A stretch of 25,427 nucleotides of DNA from Apostichopus californicus (Eukaryota > Echinodermata > Holothuroidea > Aspidochirotida > Stichopodidae): the NCBI GenBank assembly GCA_020650975.1, contig JAIPMN010015581.1:1-25427 (forward strand), in the 5' to 3' direction. Below are positions 11,201-20,366 of this stretch, one piece after another (the stretch's first letter is position 1; the number at the start of each line of letters is the position of its first letter). Position numbers and translations under genes: made by a program. The notes under the pieces are model-generated. The model did no database searches, had not been told where the DNA came from, and worked only from the letters and a program-made list of their open reading frames with translations.

Positions 11201-14200
11201 GTAAACAGTCCTGTCAGACAATAAACTTTTTGGATCCCGTACTTTTCTCTTCGAAATGACTAATCCATTTGATGAGCTTGTTGAATTACACCTTCGTCTT
11301 CCATCAATACTGAATTTCTAGATACCAGCGCCTGTTGGACTTTCATCAAGAAGAATTAAATGAAAAAGATGCTGACACTAAGCAATTGCAGCAACAATAC
11401 AATCAGCTTAAGCAGGACCAAGAGACTGAAAAGTGAGTATTAACTATCTCTTCATCCAACCATGATTGTAAAACTGCACAATTATGTAGAGCTATGTTTG
11501 CTGCCAACTGCAGTGTTCAGTATTTGATGTACTGTCATTAGTTTGAATAAAGATGGAGTCACAACTTGAAGGATTGTGGGTGCTGGAACTCCCAATATTT
11601 TTTTGGAGGGTATTATGGAGTCTAATTTATGAAGCCGAGATAAATTTGGTAATAATGCAAGGCTAGACATATTCCAAAATTTAATATCGGTAATGAATTG
11701 GTAACTCTTGCTGTGTCTAGATCCCTGCAAATTTTGAATGGTCGGAGACTGTCTAGGTCCAGGAATTGCAATTGTAACCAGATATGGAGGTTAAACGTTG
11801 TCACAGTTGAGTAGTCAATCCCTGGGTGCCTTCCCTTACTCTATTCTTTGTTAATATCCATTTTGGTGTTATCTGCATAAATTCCAGATAACTATTAAGA
11901 AGAAAACCTTTTTTTTTAAATTTTCCAGACAACAAACTCAACATTGGAAGAAGAAGTGCATTAAATTGGAGAAAGCCCTGAAGGAAGCTGAACACCAGGT
12001 TAATACTTTCTACCACATAGTGTGATTTAAAACCTGAAACAATAGAGCAACAGTCAGTCACTGCAAGTGACCAGTTTCCGCTAAGTGACCACGCACACGA
12101 ATAGTGATCCAACTAAATGAACATGAAAAACACTGTTTATTATGTGAAGCTCTACGGTGGAGAAGAAGTACATTAACCTGTTCATCACTGACTATCACAA
12201 CATCAGACTTAGTATGACAAATGCTTTTACAATGTACAGTACTCTGTTCTAAATTCAGCTTGGAGACAATGTTCATCTTGAAAAGTGGCTGACCAGAAAC
12301 TACGGAATTAGCGCCCTGTACACAAAATTGCAAAACATGCTTACTTGTCGATTCGACTGGGGCCTTTCAGAGCAACCAAACCACACACACGTTCCAAATT
12401 TGACATAAAATAAACTGCCTATCCAAAAATGTCATTTACCTCATCTACTGCAGAGTCAAAAAATACTCTGAGAATGAGAATGATATATATATACGTTTAT
12501 ACAATACCTAATTGTATTTTGGTCATTTGATTGGTCAATTGCTCGTTGATTGCATGCAAAATCCGCTCTATTCCACTCTATGAAATAGAACCATGGGTTA
12601 TACTTTTTTGGTAGCACTTTTTTCAATGGTAAGAGAGCAGAGAAACCTGTCTGTTCAAAACAATCTGTTGCATGAGACAAATAATGACAAATAAAACAAA
12701 TAAATGAATGGTTTCCATTCGTGCAATAGTGCAAATATTTCATTTGTTGAAAGATGTAATTTGTTCCATTCAACTCGGCTGCGCCTCGTTGAATGGAACA
12801 TTCCATCTTTCAACTTATGAAACATTTGCACTCATAACCATTCATTATTTGTATAATATGTAAGTCTGGATGAACCACAGGTTTCAGGCTGGGAAGATCC
12901 TTGTGATAAACACATCACCTGGTAGTTGAAATTTACAAAATGATAGGATATGCGTCCCTGAAGAGAGAAAGCATTTCCAATTTATTTTAAATATATTTAT
13001 TTAGTTTTTGGCAATTATTTGTTGTGGCAATTTGTATGGTAAGCTTTGTTATTCTACAGTGTTTTATTAGATCACAATGATGTCGTCAAGGTTCGGTGCA
13101 GTATAGACGTCATATCTAGTCGTCTTGTATTTCAGGATTGACTCGGCAAATGCCACCACACAATGATCATGGTCAAATATGTTACAACCTTGCAAACAGC
13201 ATTATTTCAATGAGTTCATGCAGCAGTGGGTTGCCTCATAAGTTGGATATGCAAATTCCTCTTGGGAATTAAAAGAAACCTAAGGTTTTGTAGGAGACAG
13301 TACCCTCATACCATAAACAGATTCATCTGTACAGTATGAACAAGATCCCTAATGTTGCTGTTGGAGATGAATGTCACTTGAGGTCAACAAGATTTTCTCC
13401 CACTTTACATACACAGCTGGTTGTTGCCCTGGTAATTAATCAGTACCTTTTGTTCTCTTTCAGCTTAATCAACATCAGGAAGAAGCTGGTGACACTCCAT
13501 ATGTAGAACTGGAAGGAAAGGACTTTTACATTTGTGACCCTTATGGTGACCTGAAGATAACATGGAAGCAACAAATTGAACATTTTTGTACAACGAATGT
13601 TAAGGTGGGTACCTTGAGCAATGGAAAGCAAGGATGAAGCTAAAGTTCTGTTTATAGGGGTGGGGGGGGGGTGAGTAGGTGCTGGGGCAATGCTTTTCAG
13701 CACCATAAAAGTGGATGAAATTCATATTTGGTTTGTGGATGCTTCATATTGAGTAAAAGAAACTCATTGTTTTCTGTGGAGGTCAAAGGTCATAAAAGCC
13801 TTGTAAACGATGACTCAAAAACTGTATGGTGGATGAACTTCATATGTAGCATATACTAAAAGCACCATACTAAGTAGAAGAAACATGTTTTCTGCAGAGG
13901 TACAGTAGGTCATGTGTGGTCAACAGAGGTCAAAGTCTGAAAACCTTGTAAGCTCTCAAACTCAAAATGGAAAGCTTCGATTTCCATGGATCCAACTTAC
14001 TGAGTACAAGAATCCTTTGGTTTCTGCTGAGGTCAAGGTCATTTCGGGTGGTCAGTGCTCAAAATGTAAAGTAAGCCATATTAGTCACCATTTATGAAAC
14101 CTCCTGTAACTCCTAGTTCTATATTTCAGGGAAAAAATGTTCATCACTCATAATAGCTAAAAATAGCTAATGCCAAAATTAAAATTAGGAGAAATGATAT

Positions 14201-14804
14201 TGACAGACCTAACACCTTCCTCCAAAATAATCCTCTGGCCATTGTTTAAACTATGAGCACCATTTCTTTCATTGACCGCTTGTCTATGTTACTAAGTATC
14301 ACAGGATTAGATCTTTGCTTCTCTAAGTGGCTGAAACTTGGGTTTTCCACTTCCACTAATGCCTGTCATCAACTTTCAGAAGGGTAGTACCTTTGTAACA
14401 GTCAATTTATCTGAAGCTATTTTTCTGATGTTCTGGTTCTTGACTTTAGGACACATTTTCCTCAGTTGCTCTATCAATTTAGGTGGTCCCATGTATAAAC
14501 TTATAAGGCAAGGACTATGAGGACTTTTGCCAGTGAGTAGCATCTTCCACAAGTGTTCCCTACTCATGAAGAGGCTTACCAAGAAAGTGCCATTTTCTAA
14601 ATGAAGGCAGTTAATGGAAACAAGATTTTGAGGATAATTCACCCTGTGGTGTTTGTTGCTGACACAAAGTCAAAATTTGTTTCATTATCCAATTCTTTTC
14701 CTTTGTTTTCTACACAGGATCGACACGTGTGCCATTTGTGCAATGAAACCTTTATGGATTCTCTCGAAAAGGAAATACATATCGAAAAACACTTCCCAGG
14801 TTAA
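8035..14804 (+). CDS. Coiled-coil protein with C-terminal C2H2 zinc finger (7 coding exons)
   Basis: Joining 8035-8230, 9247-9413, 10930-11051, 11322-11432, 11929-11998, 13464-13604 and 14718-14804 gives an uninterrupted frame of about 297 residues. All six introns have GT/AG ends and consistent phases (1, 0, 2, 2, 0, 0). The N-terminus (1-65) is proline-rich, then acidic. Residues about 66-222 are charged and rich in Q, E and K, with coiled-coil character. Residues 235-265 form a more globular, aromatic-rich segment. The C-terminus is one zinc finger: C274-X2-C277-X12-H290-X3-H294, three residues from the stop. A coil followed by a terminal C2H2 finger is the layout of ubiquitin- or TBK1-linked adaptors such as TAX1BP1, NDP52 and TANK, but I recognise no family-specific motif. 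The function is therefore unassigned. The gene converges on the glycosyltransferase gene downstream. Confidence 0.82.
8327..8427. repeat. Inverted repeat in intron 1
   Basis: GGTGTGGTTCCTG (8327-8339) pairs with CAGGACCACACC (8416-8427) apart from one extra T. The loop contains a further GGAAG/CTTCC hairpin. The stretch is more GC-rich than its flanks. It could be a remnant of a foldback element; no target duplication was seen. Confidence 0.45.
8827..8942. repeat. 21-bp minisatellite in intron 1
   Basis: Units of the type AAGGAGGGGCACCTGCAACTT start at 8847, 8868, 8889, 8910 and 8931, exactly 21 bases apart, with a shorter degenerate unit at 8829. Because 21 is divisible by three, the minus strand shows an artificial leucine-rich repeat frame. 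Confidence 0.85.
9247..9413 (+). CDS. Coding exon 2, coiled-coil segment
   Basis: Acceptor TTGGTTGAAG|ATCAAC; donor GAAATT|GTGAGT. It encodes residues 66-121, rich in K, E and Q (for example KVLREENDSLKKEI), with heptad-like spacing of L, I, M and V. Phase 1 in, phase 0 out. Confidence 0.8.
9485..9806 (+). repeat. tRNA-type SINE, longer copy, in intron 2
   Basis: The tRNA-like head starts near 9572. It has an A-box-like TAGCCTAGTTGG, an anticodon-type hairpin (TCCGC, 7-base loop, GCGGG) and a B-box-like GGTTTTGAATC at 9619-9629. It sits inside a unit beginning ACAGGTGACAAA (9485) that is repeated in shortened form at 9838. No functional tRNA is implied. Confidence 0.7.
9838..9942 (+). repeat. 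Shortened tandem copy of the SINE-containing unit
   Basis: It reproduces ACAGGTGACAAA, GAATTGCGACCTT, TACCGGTGTCCGC, the anticodon-type hairpin, the B-box region and AGAAATGACTTCGAGTATG from 9485-9806. Two internal blocks are missing, including the A box. The two breakpoints fall on GGT and GAATC, which occur at both edges of each missing block in the longer copy. Confidence 0.7.
9988..10006 (+). other. G-quadruplex-type tract in intron 2
   Basis: GGG, GGG and a run of ten G separated by one- and two-base spacers satisfy the usual four-run G-quadruplex pattern on the coding strand. Formation is not shown. Confidence 0.4.
10930..11051 (+). CDS. Coding exon 3
   Basis: The likely acceptor is ACAAAG|TTGAAG, although the AG at 10934-10935 would keep the frame and drop two residues. 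The donor is GAGGA|GTAAGT. It encodes residues 122-161: a lysine/glutamate stretch, a PPPLLGGER linker, then a return to helix-like sequence. Phase 2 out. Confidence 0.7.
11322..11432 (+). CDS. Coding exon 4, coiled-coil segment
   Basis: Acceptor TTTCTAG|ATACCAG; donor GAAAA|GTGAGT. It encodes residues 162-198, almost wholly charged or glutamine (DTKQLQQQYNQLKQ), a strong coiled-coil composition. Phase 2 in and out. Confidence 0.8.
11929..11998 (+). CDS. Coding exon 5, coiled-coil segment
   Basis: The acceptor has a long pyrimidine tract (TTTTTTTTAAATTTTCCAG|ACAAC); the donor is CACCAG|GTTAAT. It encodes residues 199-222 (WKKKCIKLEKALKEAEHQ), the end of the coil. Phase 2 in, phase 0 out. Confidence 0.8.
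12697..12851. repeat. 155-bp interrupted inverted repeat in intron 5
   Basis: Outer arms CAAATAAATGAATGGTT and AACCATTCATTATTTG, middle blocks TGCAAATATTTCAT and ATGAAACATTTGCA, and inner arms GTTCCATTCAAC (12763-12774) and GTTGAATGGAAC (12788-12799) pair in nested order around a 13-base centre. This looks like a palindromic MITE remnant. I found no clear target duplication. Confidence 0.65.
13464..13604 (+). CDS. Coding exon 6, globular segment before the zinc finger
   Basis: Acceptor TTCTCTTTCAG|CTTAAT; donor GTTAAG|GTGGGT; phase 0 at both ends. It encodes residues 223-269, including an aromatic, less charged segment (GKDFYICDPYGDLKITWKQQ) with C246, H262 and C264. These could add metal ligands, but they form no zinc motif I know. 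Confidence 0.82.
13715..14070 (+). repeat. AGGTCA-bearing dispersed repeat, copy B, in intron 6
   Basis: Three modules of about 120-130 bases follow one another, each with a GAGTA-AAGAA-type block, a GTTTTCTGTGGAGG-type block and AGGTCA hexamers. There is a perfect DR1 at 13780-13792, a 10-base-spaced triplet at 13907, 13917 and 13927, and a DR0 pair at 14030-14041. The module order is as in 4741-5640 and 20755-21570, without the TTCCTTGCCGAAGG head. Confidence 0.7.
14455..14545. repeat. Short dispersed repeat fragment
   Basis: CATGTATAAACTTATAAGGCAAGG and its flanks resemble 5820-5900 and, more weakly, 22235-22315. All three have the same orientation. Boundaries are uncertain. Confidence 0.4.
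14718..14804 (+). CDS. Final coding exon, C2H2 zinc finger
   Basis: Acceptor TTTTCTACACAG|GATCGA, then 28 codons and TAA at 14802-14804. The exon encodes one complete finger (C-X2-C-X3-F-X8-H-X3-H) and little else. This is a neat one-exon, one-domain unit. Confidence 0.85.
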   Translation, partial: DRHVCHLCNETFMDSLEKEIHIEKHFPG

Positions 14805-14944
14805 CCTTGAAGATTTCCTCCCCCTTCCCACCTCTCCCCTCACGGTTAAATCTTTAAATTTAATCATGTCAACTTTAATAGAATCTTGTGCTAAGAACAG
14901 CATCTGTTGTGGACATTCCTAATTTTTATTGTAAATATTGTGGT

Positions 14945-14950
14945 AATAAA
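14945..14950 (+). terminator. Candidate polyadenylation signal (proximal)
   Basis: AATAAA lies about 140 bases after the zinc-finger gene's stop codon. It is the first canonical signal in the 3' flank. Confidence 0.6.
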
Positions 14951-15117
14951 CGAATTTCAAAGTAGGAAGCATGTAAATACTAGACAATATCAAACAATTT
15001 GTGTATTATATTATAAGGCCTTTTTCATTTAATATTTGCTTCTCTTTTATATATAGCAAAGATATGACACGATTCACCTGAAATGTATTGTATTATATAT
15101 TGTATATATGATTGCCT

Positions 15118-15123
15118 AATAAA
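15118..15123 (+). terminator. Candidate polyadenylation signal (distal)
   Basis: A second AATAAA lies about 315 bases after the stop codon, followed by GT-rich sequence near 15150-15175 that could serve as a downstream element. Confidence 0.5.
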
Positions 15124-15450
15124 ATGATGAGAAAAGAGAGGACTAATTAAAAATGTGCTGGATGTTTTTGTCTTGTCATTGGTCACATGTTCAAATAGTC
15201 TTCCCCCCCCCTCCAAAATAAAAAAATAAAACAAGAAGATGGTTGGCTTTTCAATGTTTAATTATGCAAATGTAAAATGTAAGTGGGCTTGTGTCATCCA
15301 ATCCTTTGCCCAGTGTAGTATATTTGCTGGTAGGACATTATTTTGTCATACGTACATCGATAGAAAGTTATAATATAATGATATATATGAAATTTTTCTG
15401 TTAGACAAATCTTTGAAATTATTGAAAGTACCGTGAAGACAGACACATAC

Positions 15451-15547
15451 CAAACGGCGCATCTGCTGGGAGATCATGTCCATCTGCTGTTGCCAGAAAC
15501 ATTCATCATTAAAAACCGATTTAACCAATGACAATTTATATCTATGG
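15451..15547 (-). CDS. Possible isolated coding exon, gene unknown
   Basis: On the minus strand an acceptor-like CCATTATTTAG ends at 15548, the frame stays open, and a good donor (CGTTTG|GTATGT) follows 15451. The end of the translation, QQQMDMISQQMRRL, is protein-like and more GC-rich than its surroundings. An internal acceptor (TTCTGGCAACAG) would make a 36-base micro-exon at 15451-15486 instead. No partner exon was identified and I do not recognise the family. Confidence 0.25.
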
Positions 15548-15549
15548 CT

Positions 15550-17925
15550 AAATAATGGCACTATCAGAATGTGGTTTTTACACACTGCAGATAAACTAGT
15601 TACAAAATAGTTCATTTTTAAATGTCAAAGAATACCCTGCATGCAAATTGAAACCGATGTAAATTAGATAACCTTTCACGTGCTTAAGAGACAGCTTCCC
15701 TTGACACTGAAAGAATATACATATATATAAATGATAACAAATGAAGATTATTAATTAAACATTGTATGCAGAAGCATAAGACTTCACTTACAATGAAAAA
15801 TATAGTAATTCTGTGGTAGGTACTGTCTCATAGAAATTAATCTTTTGAAAGACTTATGACTTCCATAATGGAATGTTGTACAAAATCAGCTGATTCGAGA
15901 ATAAAAGGACATTGCCATTTAATATTATTGCATCTATAAGGAGCAAATATAGTATCATCAAAATATATTAGGTACCCTGTAAATGTTGTAGATATTTGTA
16001 AATTTCTCGAAGAAGATACAATATTTTTTTTAAAATAATTCTCAAGCTGTTTATTATGGTAGTTATTAGTAAAGTTCAAGTTGCAGAAATCAAATCTGAT
16101 ATAGTGAACTGTTGAAGGAATATAGCACAGGTGGATGTGGCTTAGGCACCTCATCTGAATTTTGTTTTGACCACTGAAAGTGAGTTACAAACAATTATGA
16201 TTACAAAATGGTAAGGGTAGACACTTTTAACACCATTGGTGGTTCTTACACATTTCTTACACACACTCTGCTTTCTTATGTTTCTAGTTTGGTAGCAATG
16301 TGTTATGTACCAATGCTTGCCTCCAGGCTACCACCACAACCCCCCTGTTCTGTTTTAAAACAAATGACTTGGACTTACATTCCATGATACAATCATTTAT
16401 GATTAATCTGAATACATTATGTAAGAAAGAACTTTTAATTCAAGAAAATTGACATGCATGCTGCTTCTATCTAAACTTACAAACCTAGAAGATAGTTATC
16501 TCTAATTGTTTGAGTTGCGGCAACAAACCAGAAAGGTCTGTTCAATAGGTACAAAATAGAGAAAATATTCCTGTAAATTTAATTTTGAAAATATTTTCAA
16601 AAGTGAAAACAGTGTTATTGAGGTAATTAATGCCCTCGTTCCTCCAAGTGCATTGCGCGCCATTTGATTCCCCATCTTTGTCCGAATTTGCCACAAGTAC
16701 TGTACTGTAGCATTGTAAAATTAAATTCTTCATTTTACCAGAATTCTCACCATACACAGGGCATCTATTAAATTTCCTAAAGAAAGTTGAGATTTTTCCT
16801 CATTGTTTGTTGTACGAGGTGGAATCAAAGAGAGCTAGCAACAATCTTCACAGGTTTGAACAAATATTAAAAGATGCCATGATAATTGATAAAAATCAAT
16901 TAAAATAAAAAGGTGATGAATTTTTTTGAAGGGAAAGTATGGACAACAGAAACAACCTATTATTTGTAATCCCACCCCTCAAGTGACACAGATTTACCGT
17001 AAAATCACACAGAAATGGGCTTTAAACATCGGATGTATGGAAATGTTTAAATATGTCAAAGGTTTTTTTTTTAAGATACGGACATTTTCTGCAAAACATG
17101 AAATTTGATATGGTACCAATTTGAAAAAACTTTGACTTTTCGTCGTATAAGAAACAAACTTTCGTATGTCATAAGGAGGTCAATCAAATTTGTATTCTAA
17201 ATCAGCCAATACTTGCTAGATCAACCATGTGATTTCATGCCAATTTCTTTCCAACTGTGTGCGCGCTGTATGAGTAGCGCAATAATTTTCGTTATCTGCC
17301 AGTGAACATGCACCTCGATCGGCACTAAAGCACCAATAGTGTCAGTCACTATACAGGCGAAATACTGAAATGGTTTGTAAAAGACTGATATTTTCCTGAA
17401 ATAAATAGTAGTGATACTTAAGAGGTCTGTATGTAGTATAGTTTTACCAAGGTACTTAAGCTAAAAGCAAACAATAGCTTCAACTTTTCTGAAGTTACCA
17501 TGTGGTGTTTGTCTTACATGTTACTTTTCTTACTAATTCTAATCTTTTCGATACTACAAAATATTAAATGCATTTTCAAATTTAACTTGATCTACAATCT
17601 ATTAAGATGAAAAATATTCTGAAAAAAATCCTTCCTTTACTCCCTTTTTATTCTTTAATACTAGCAAAGCAATTTCATATTGAGACTCAGAATATCCCAA
17701 CAATTTAGTGTAACCATATGTGATTCCTCAACTATCCTTCACTGTTTTTTGAAAGACTTAAAAACATTATTAGCTCATTGGATAGATGTGAATAGTGATT
17801 TGACCATTTTCCTCCAAATACTTTTTTGTAAAAAAAAAAAAACCCATTTGGGTCATTCCATAATTTAATCATGTTCACCTTGCCCCTGTCACATTGTGAC
17901 AGTCATACATTTTCTGTGTAAAACA
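15550..17925. other. Gene-free intergenic stretch
   Basis: AT-rich sequence with scattered short open frames and no supportable exon. A TACGAGGTGGAATCAAAGAG stretch near 16814 vaguely recalls mariner ends, but no partner terminus was found. Confidence 0.45.
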
Positions 17926-18379
17926 GGATATAATTATAGGCGTAGGAGCCTAATTTGATTTGGGGGGGCTGTAACGACTTGCCCGAAAAATATAACCAAC
18001 ATTTTTCGCGCGCTCCGCACGCGTTCAACATCTTAATGTGCATATCATATATGTTCATCGGTTATTACATCACATGCCAATAACCGATGAAAGCCTATAT
18101 GATATGCACATTAAGGTGTTGAACACGCGCGGAGCGCGCGAAAAATTTTTGTTATATTTTCCGTGATATTACCCTTTCATATTGGTTACAATTATTGGGG
18201 AAGTCGTTACAATAATAAGGATAATAATATCAGTTTAACCATTGAAAAACACATTGCAAATTATTCTTCTTTCAGTAGGTGCCCGAAAAATTCTCACCAT
18301 ATTGCCCGAATTTTCACCAAAATTTTTGGTTGGGGGGGCTGCAGCCCCCCCCCCACCTCCTATGCCTATGGATATAATT
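17926..18379. mobile_element. Foldback nonautonomous DNA transposon with 10-bp target duplication
   Basis: The element runs 17936-18369. Its ends are ATAGGCGTAGG and CCTATGCCTAT, an 11-bp inverted repeat with one mismatch. GGATATAATT is duplicated perfectly at 17926-17935 and 18370-18379. Inside, arms of about 84 bp (17984-18066 and 18079-18163) form a near-perfect palindrome with a 12-base loop, including the GC-rich CGCGCGCTCCGC/GCGGAGCGCGCG block. A second G7-CTGCAG-C7 palindrome lies near the right end (18332-18351). Target duplications of 9-11 bp are typical of Mutator-like elements, so MULE-derived or foldback is the best class. It has no transposase. Confidence 0.8.
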
Positions 18380-18623
18380 GCTTTCATCAAAACGAAATTA
18401 TTGAAAGCAAATGTCTTTTTATTGTAACTGCTGAGTCTCCCTCTGACTACGGAGTAGTCAATTTCACAGATTTTGATGGGACTGTTTGCGAGAGAGAGAC
18501 ACCAATAAATTTATAAAAGTTGGACCCCATTTTTCAACATGATTCATTCAAATCCATAATACCATTTTGATAAAGTCTCTGGTGAAACTCCAAGATTGTA
18601 AAGGATAACCATCAGTCTGTTGA

Positions 18624-18913
18624 AACCAGTAATCTGTAAGAATAGTAAAATAGAACCAGAAATATGGAAGACAGAGTAAAATAGAACTGGTAATCTGTAA
18701 GATAGAGTAAACTATAACCTGTAACCTGTAAGATAGAGAACAATAGAACCAGTAATATGTAAGATAGACTAAAATAGATCTGGTAATATGTAAGATAGAG
18801 TAAAATAGAACCGGTAATCTGTAAGATAGAGTACAATAGAACCAGTAATCTGTAATATAGAGTAAAATAGGGCCATTAATCTGTAAGACAGAGTAAACTA
18901 GAACCGGTAATGG
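18624..18913. repeat. 31-bp minisatellite
   Basis: Units of the type AACCAGTAATCTGTAAGATA followed by GAGTAAAATAG start at 18624, 18654, 18685, 18716, 18747, 18778, 18809, 18840, 18871 and 18902. The spacing is 31 bases except for the first step of 30. There are nine units and a partial tenth with notable divergence, so it is older than the array beside it. Confidence 0.9.
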
Positions 18914-18916
18914 AAT

Positions 18917-20212
18917 GAGAATATTCCAGCATTCATCTTATATAGTGTGTGCTATTGATTGAGAATATTCCAGCATTCATCTTATACAGTGTGTGCTGTG
19001 GATTGAGAATATTCCAGCATTCATCTTATACAGTGTGTGCTGTAGTTTGAGAATATTCCAGCATTCATCTTATACAGTGTGTGCTGTGGTTTGAGAATAT
19101 TCCAGCATTCATGTTATTCAGTGTGTGCTGTGGATTGAGAATATTCCAGCATTCATCTTATACAGTGTGTGCTGTGGTTTGAGAATATTCCAGCATTCAT
19201 CTTATACAGTGTGTGCTATGGATTGAGAATATTCCAGCATTCATCTTGTACAGTGTGTGCTGTAGTTTGAGAATATTCCAGCATTCATCTTATACAGTGT
19301 GTGCTGTGGTTTGAGAATATTCCAGCATTCATGTTATTCAGTGTGTGCTGTGGATTCAGAATATTCCAGCATTCATCTTATACAGTGTGTGCTATGGATT
19401 GAGAATATTCCAGCATTCATCTTATACAGTGTGTGCTATGGATTGAGAATATTCCAGCATTCATCTTATACAGTGTGTGCTGTGGTTTGAGAATATTCCA
19501 GCATTCATGTTATTCAGTGTGTGCTATGGATTGAGAATATTCCAGCATTCATCTTATACAGTGTGTGCTATGGATTGAGAATATTCCAGCATTCATCTTA
19601 TACAGTGTGTGCTGTGGATTGAGAATATTCCAGCATTCATCTTATACAGTGGGTGCTGTGGTTTGAGAATATTCCAGCATTCATCTTATACAGTGTGTGC
19701 TATGGATTGAGAATATTCCAGCATTCATCTTATACAGTGTGTGCTATGGATTGAGAATATTCCAGCATTCATCTTATACAGTGTGTGCTATGGTTTGAGA
19801 ATATTCCAGCATTCATCTTATACAGTGTGTGCTGTGGATTGAGAATATTCCAGCATTCATCTTATACAGTGTGTGCTATGGATTGAGAATATTCCAGCAT
19901 TCATCTTATACAGTGTGTGCTATGGATTGAGAATATTCCAGCATTCATCTTATACAGTGTGTGCTTTGGATTGAGAATATTCCAGCATTCATCTTATACA
20001 GTGTGCTATGGATTGAGAATATTCCAGCATTCATCTTATACAGTGTGTGCTATGGATTGAGAATATTCCAGCATTCATCTTATACAGTGTGAGCTGTGGT
20101 TTGAGAATATTCCAGCATTCATCTTATACAGTGTGTGCTATGGATTGAGAATATTCCAGCATTCATCTTATACAGTGTGTGCTATGGATTGAGAATATTC
20201 CAGCATTCATCT
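18917..20212. repeat. 44-bp satellite array, 29 units plus a partial unit
   Basis: Each unit begins GAGAATATTCCAGCATTCAT and ends in a variable CTATGGATT/CTGTGGTTT segment. From the first unit (18917) to the last partial start (20191) is 1274 bases, which is 29 units of 44 with one unit two bases short near 20000. Units are nearly identical, pointing to recent expansion or homogenisation. A GTTATTCA variant occurs at units 5, 10 and 14. There are no unique spacers, so it is not CRISPR-like. Open frames inside it are artefacts of the period. Confidence 0.95.
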
Positions 20213-20366
20213 GGTAGTTTCCTTACCTTGAACAGTAGCAAATACAACAAAAGTGTAAAATATCATTTAACATAATACTATTTGATAACATCCTCTGGCA
20301 TGTTGAGTTTCAGAATCCTAGAGAAGTGAACACCTTTGTAGTTATCATTATTAGAAATTTCTTGGG

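Noticed and set aside
11801-12333. Two overlapping minus-strand frames of 91-103 codons
   Set aside because: They lie opposite coding exon 5 and in intron 5 of the well-supported plus-strand gene and show no family motif or splice sites.
18163-18516. 117-codon open frame
   Set aside because: It begins inside the foldback element and crosses its right end, target duplication and flanking DNA, so it is a chance frame.
19299-19490. 63-codon open frame in the satellite
   Set aside because: The translation simply repeats with the 44-base period read in three frames. It is a repeat artefact.
18917-20212. CRISPR-like array
   Set aside because: The 44-base units are contiguous, with no unique spacers between repeats, and the setting is a eukaryotic genome. 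It is a satellite array.
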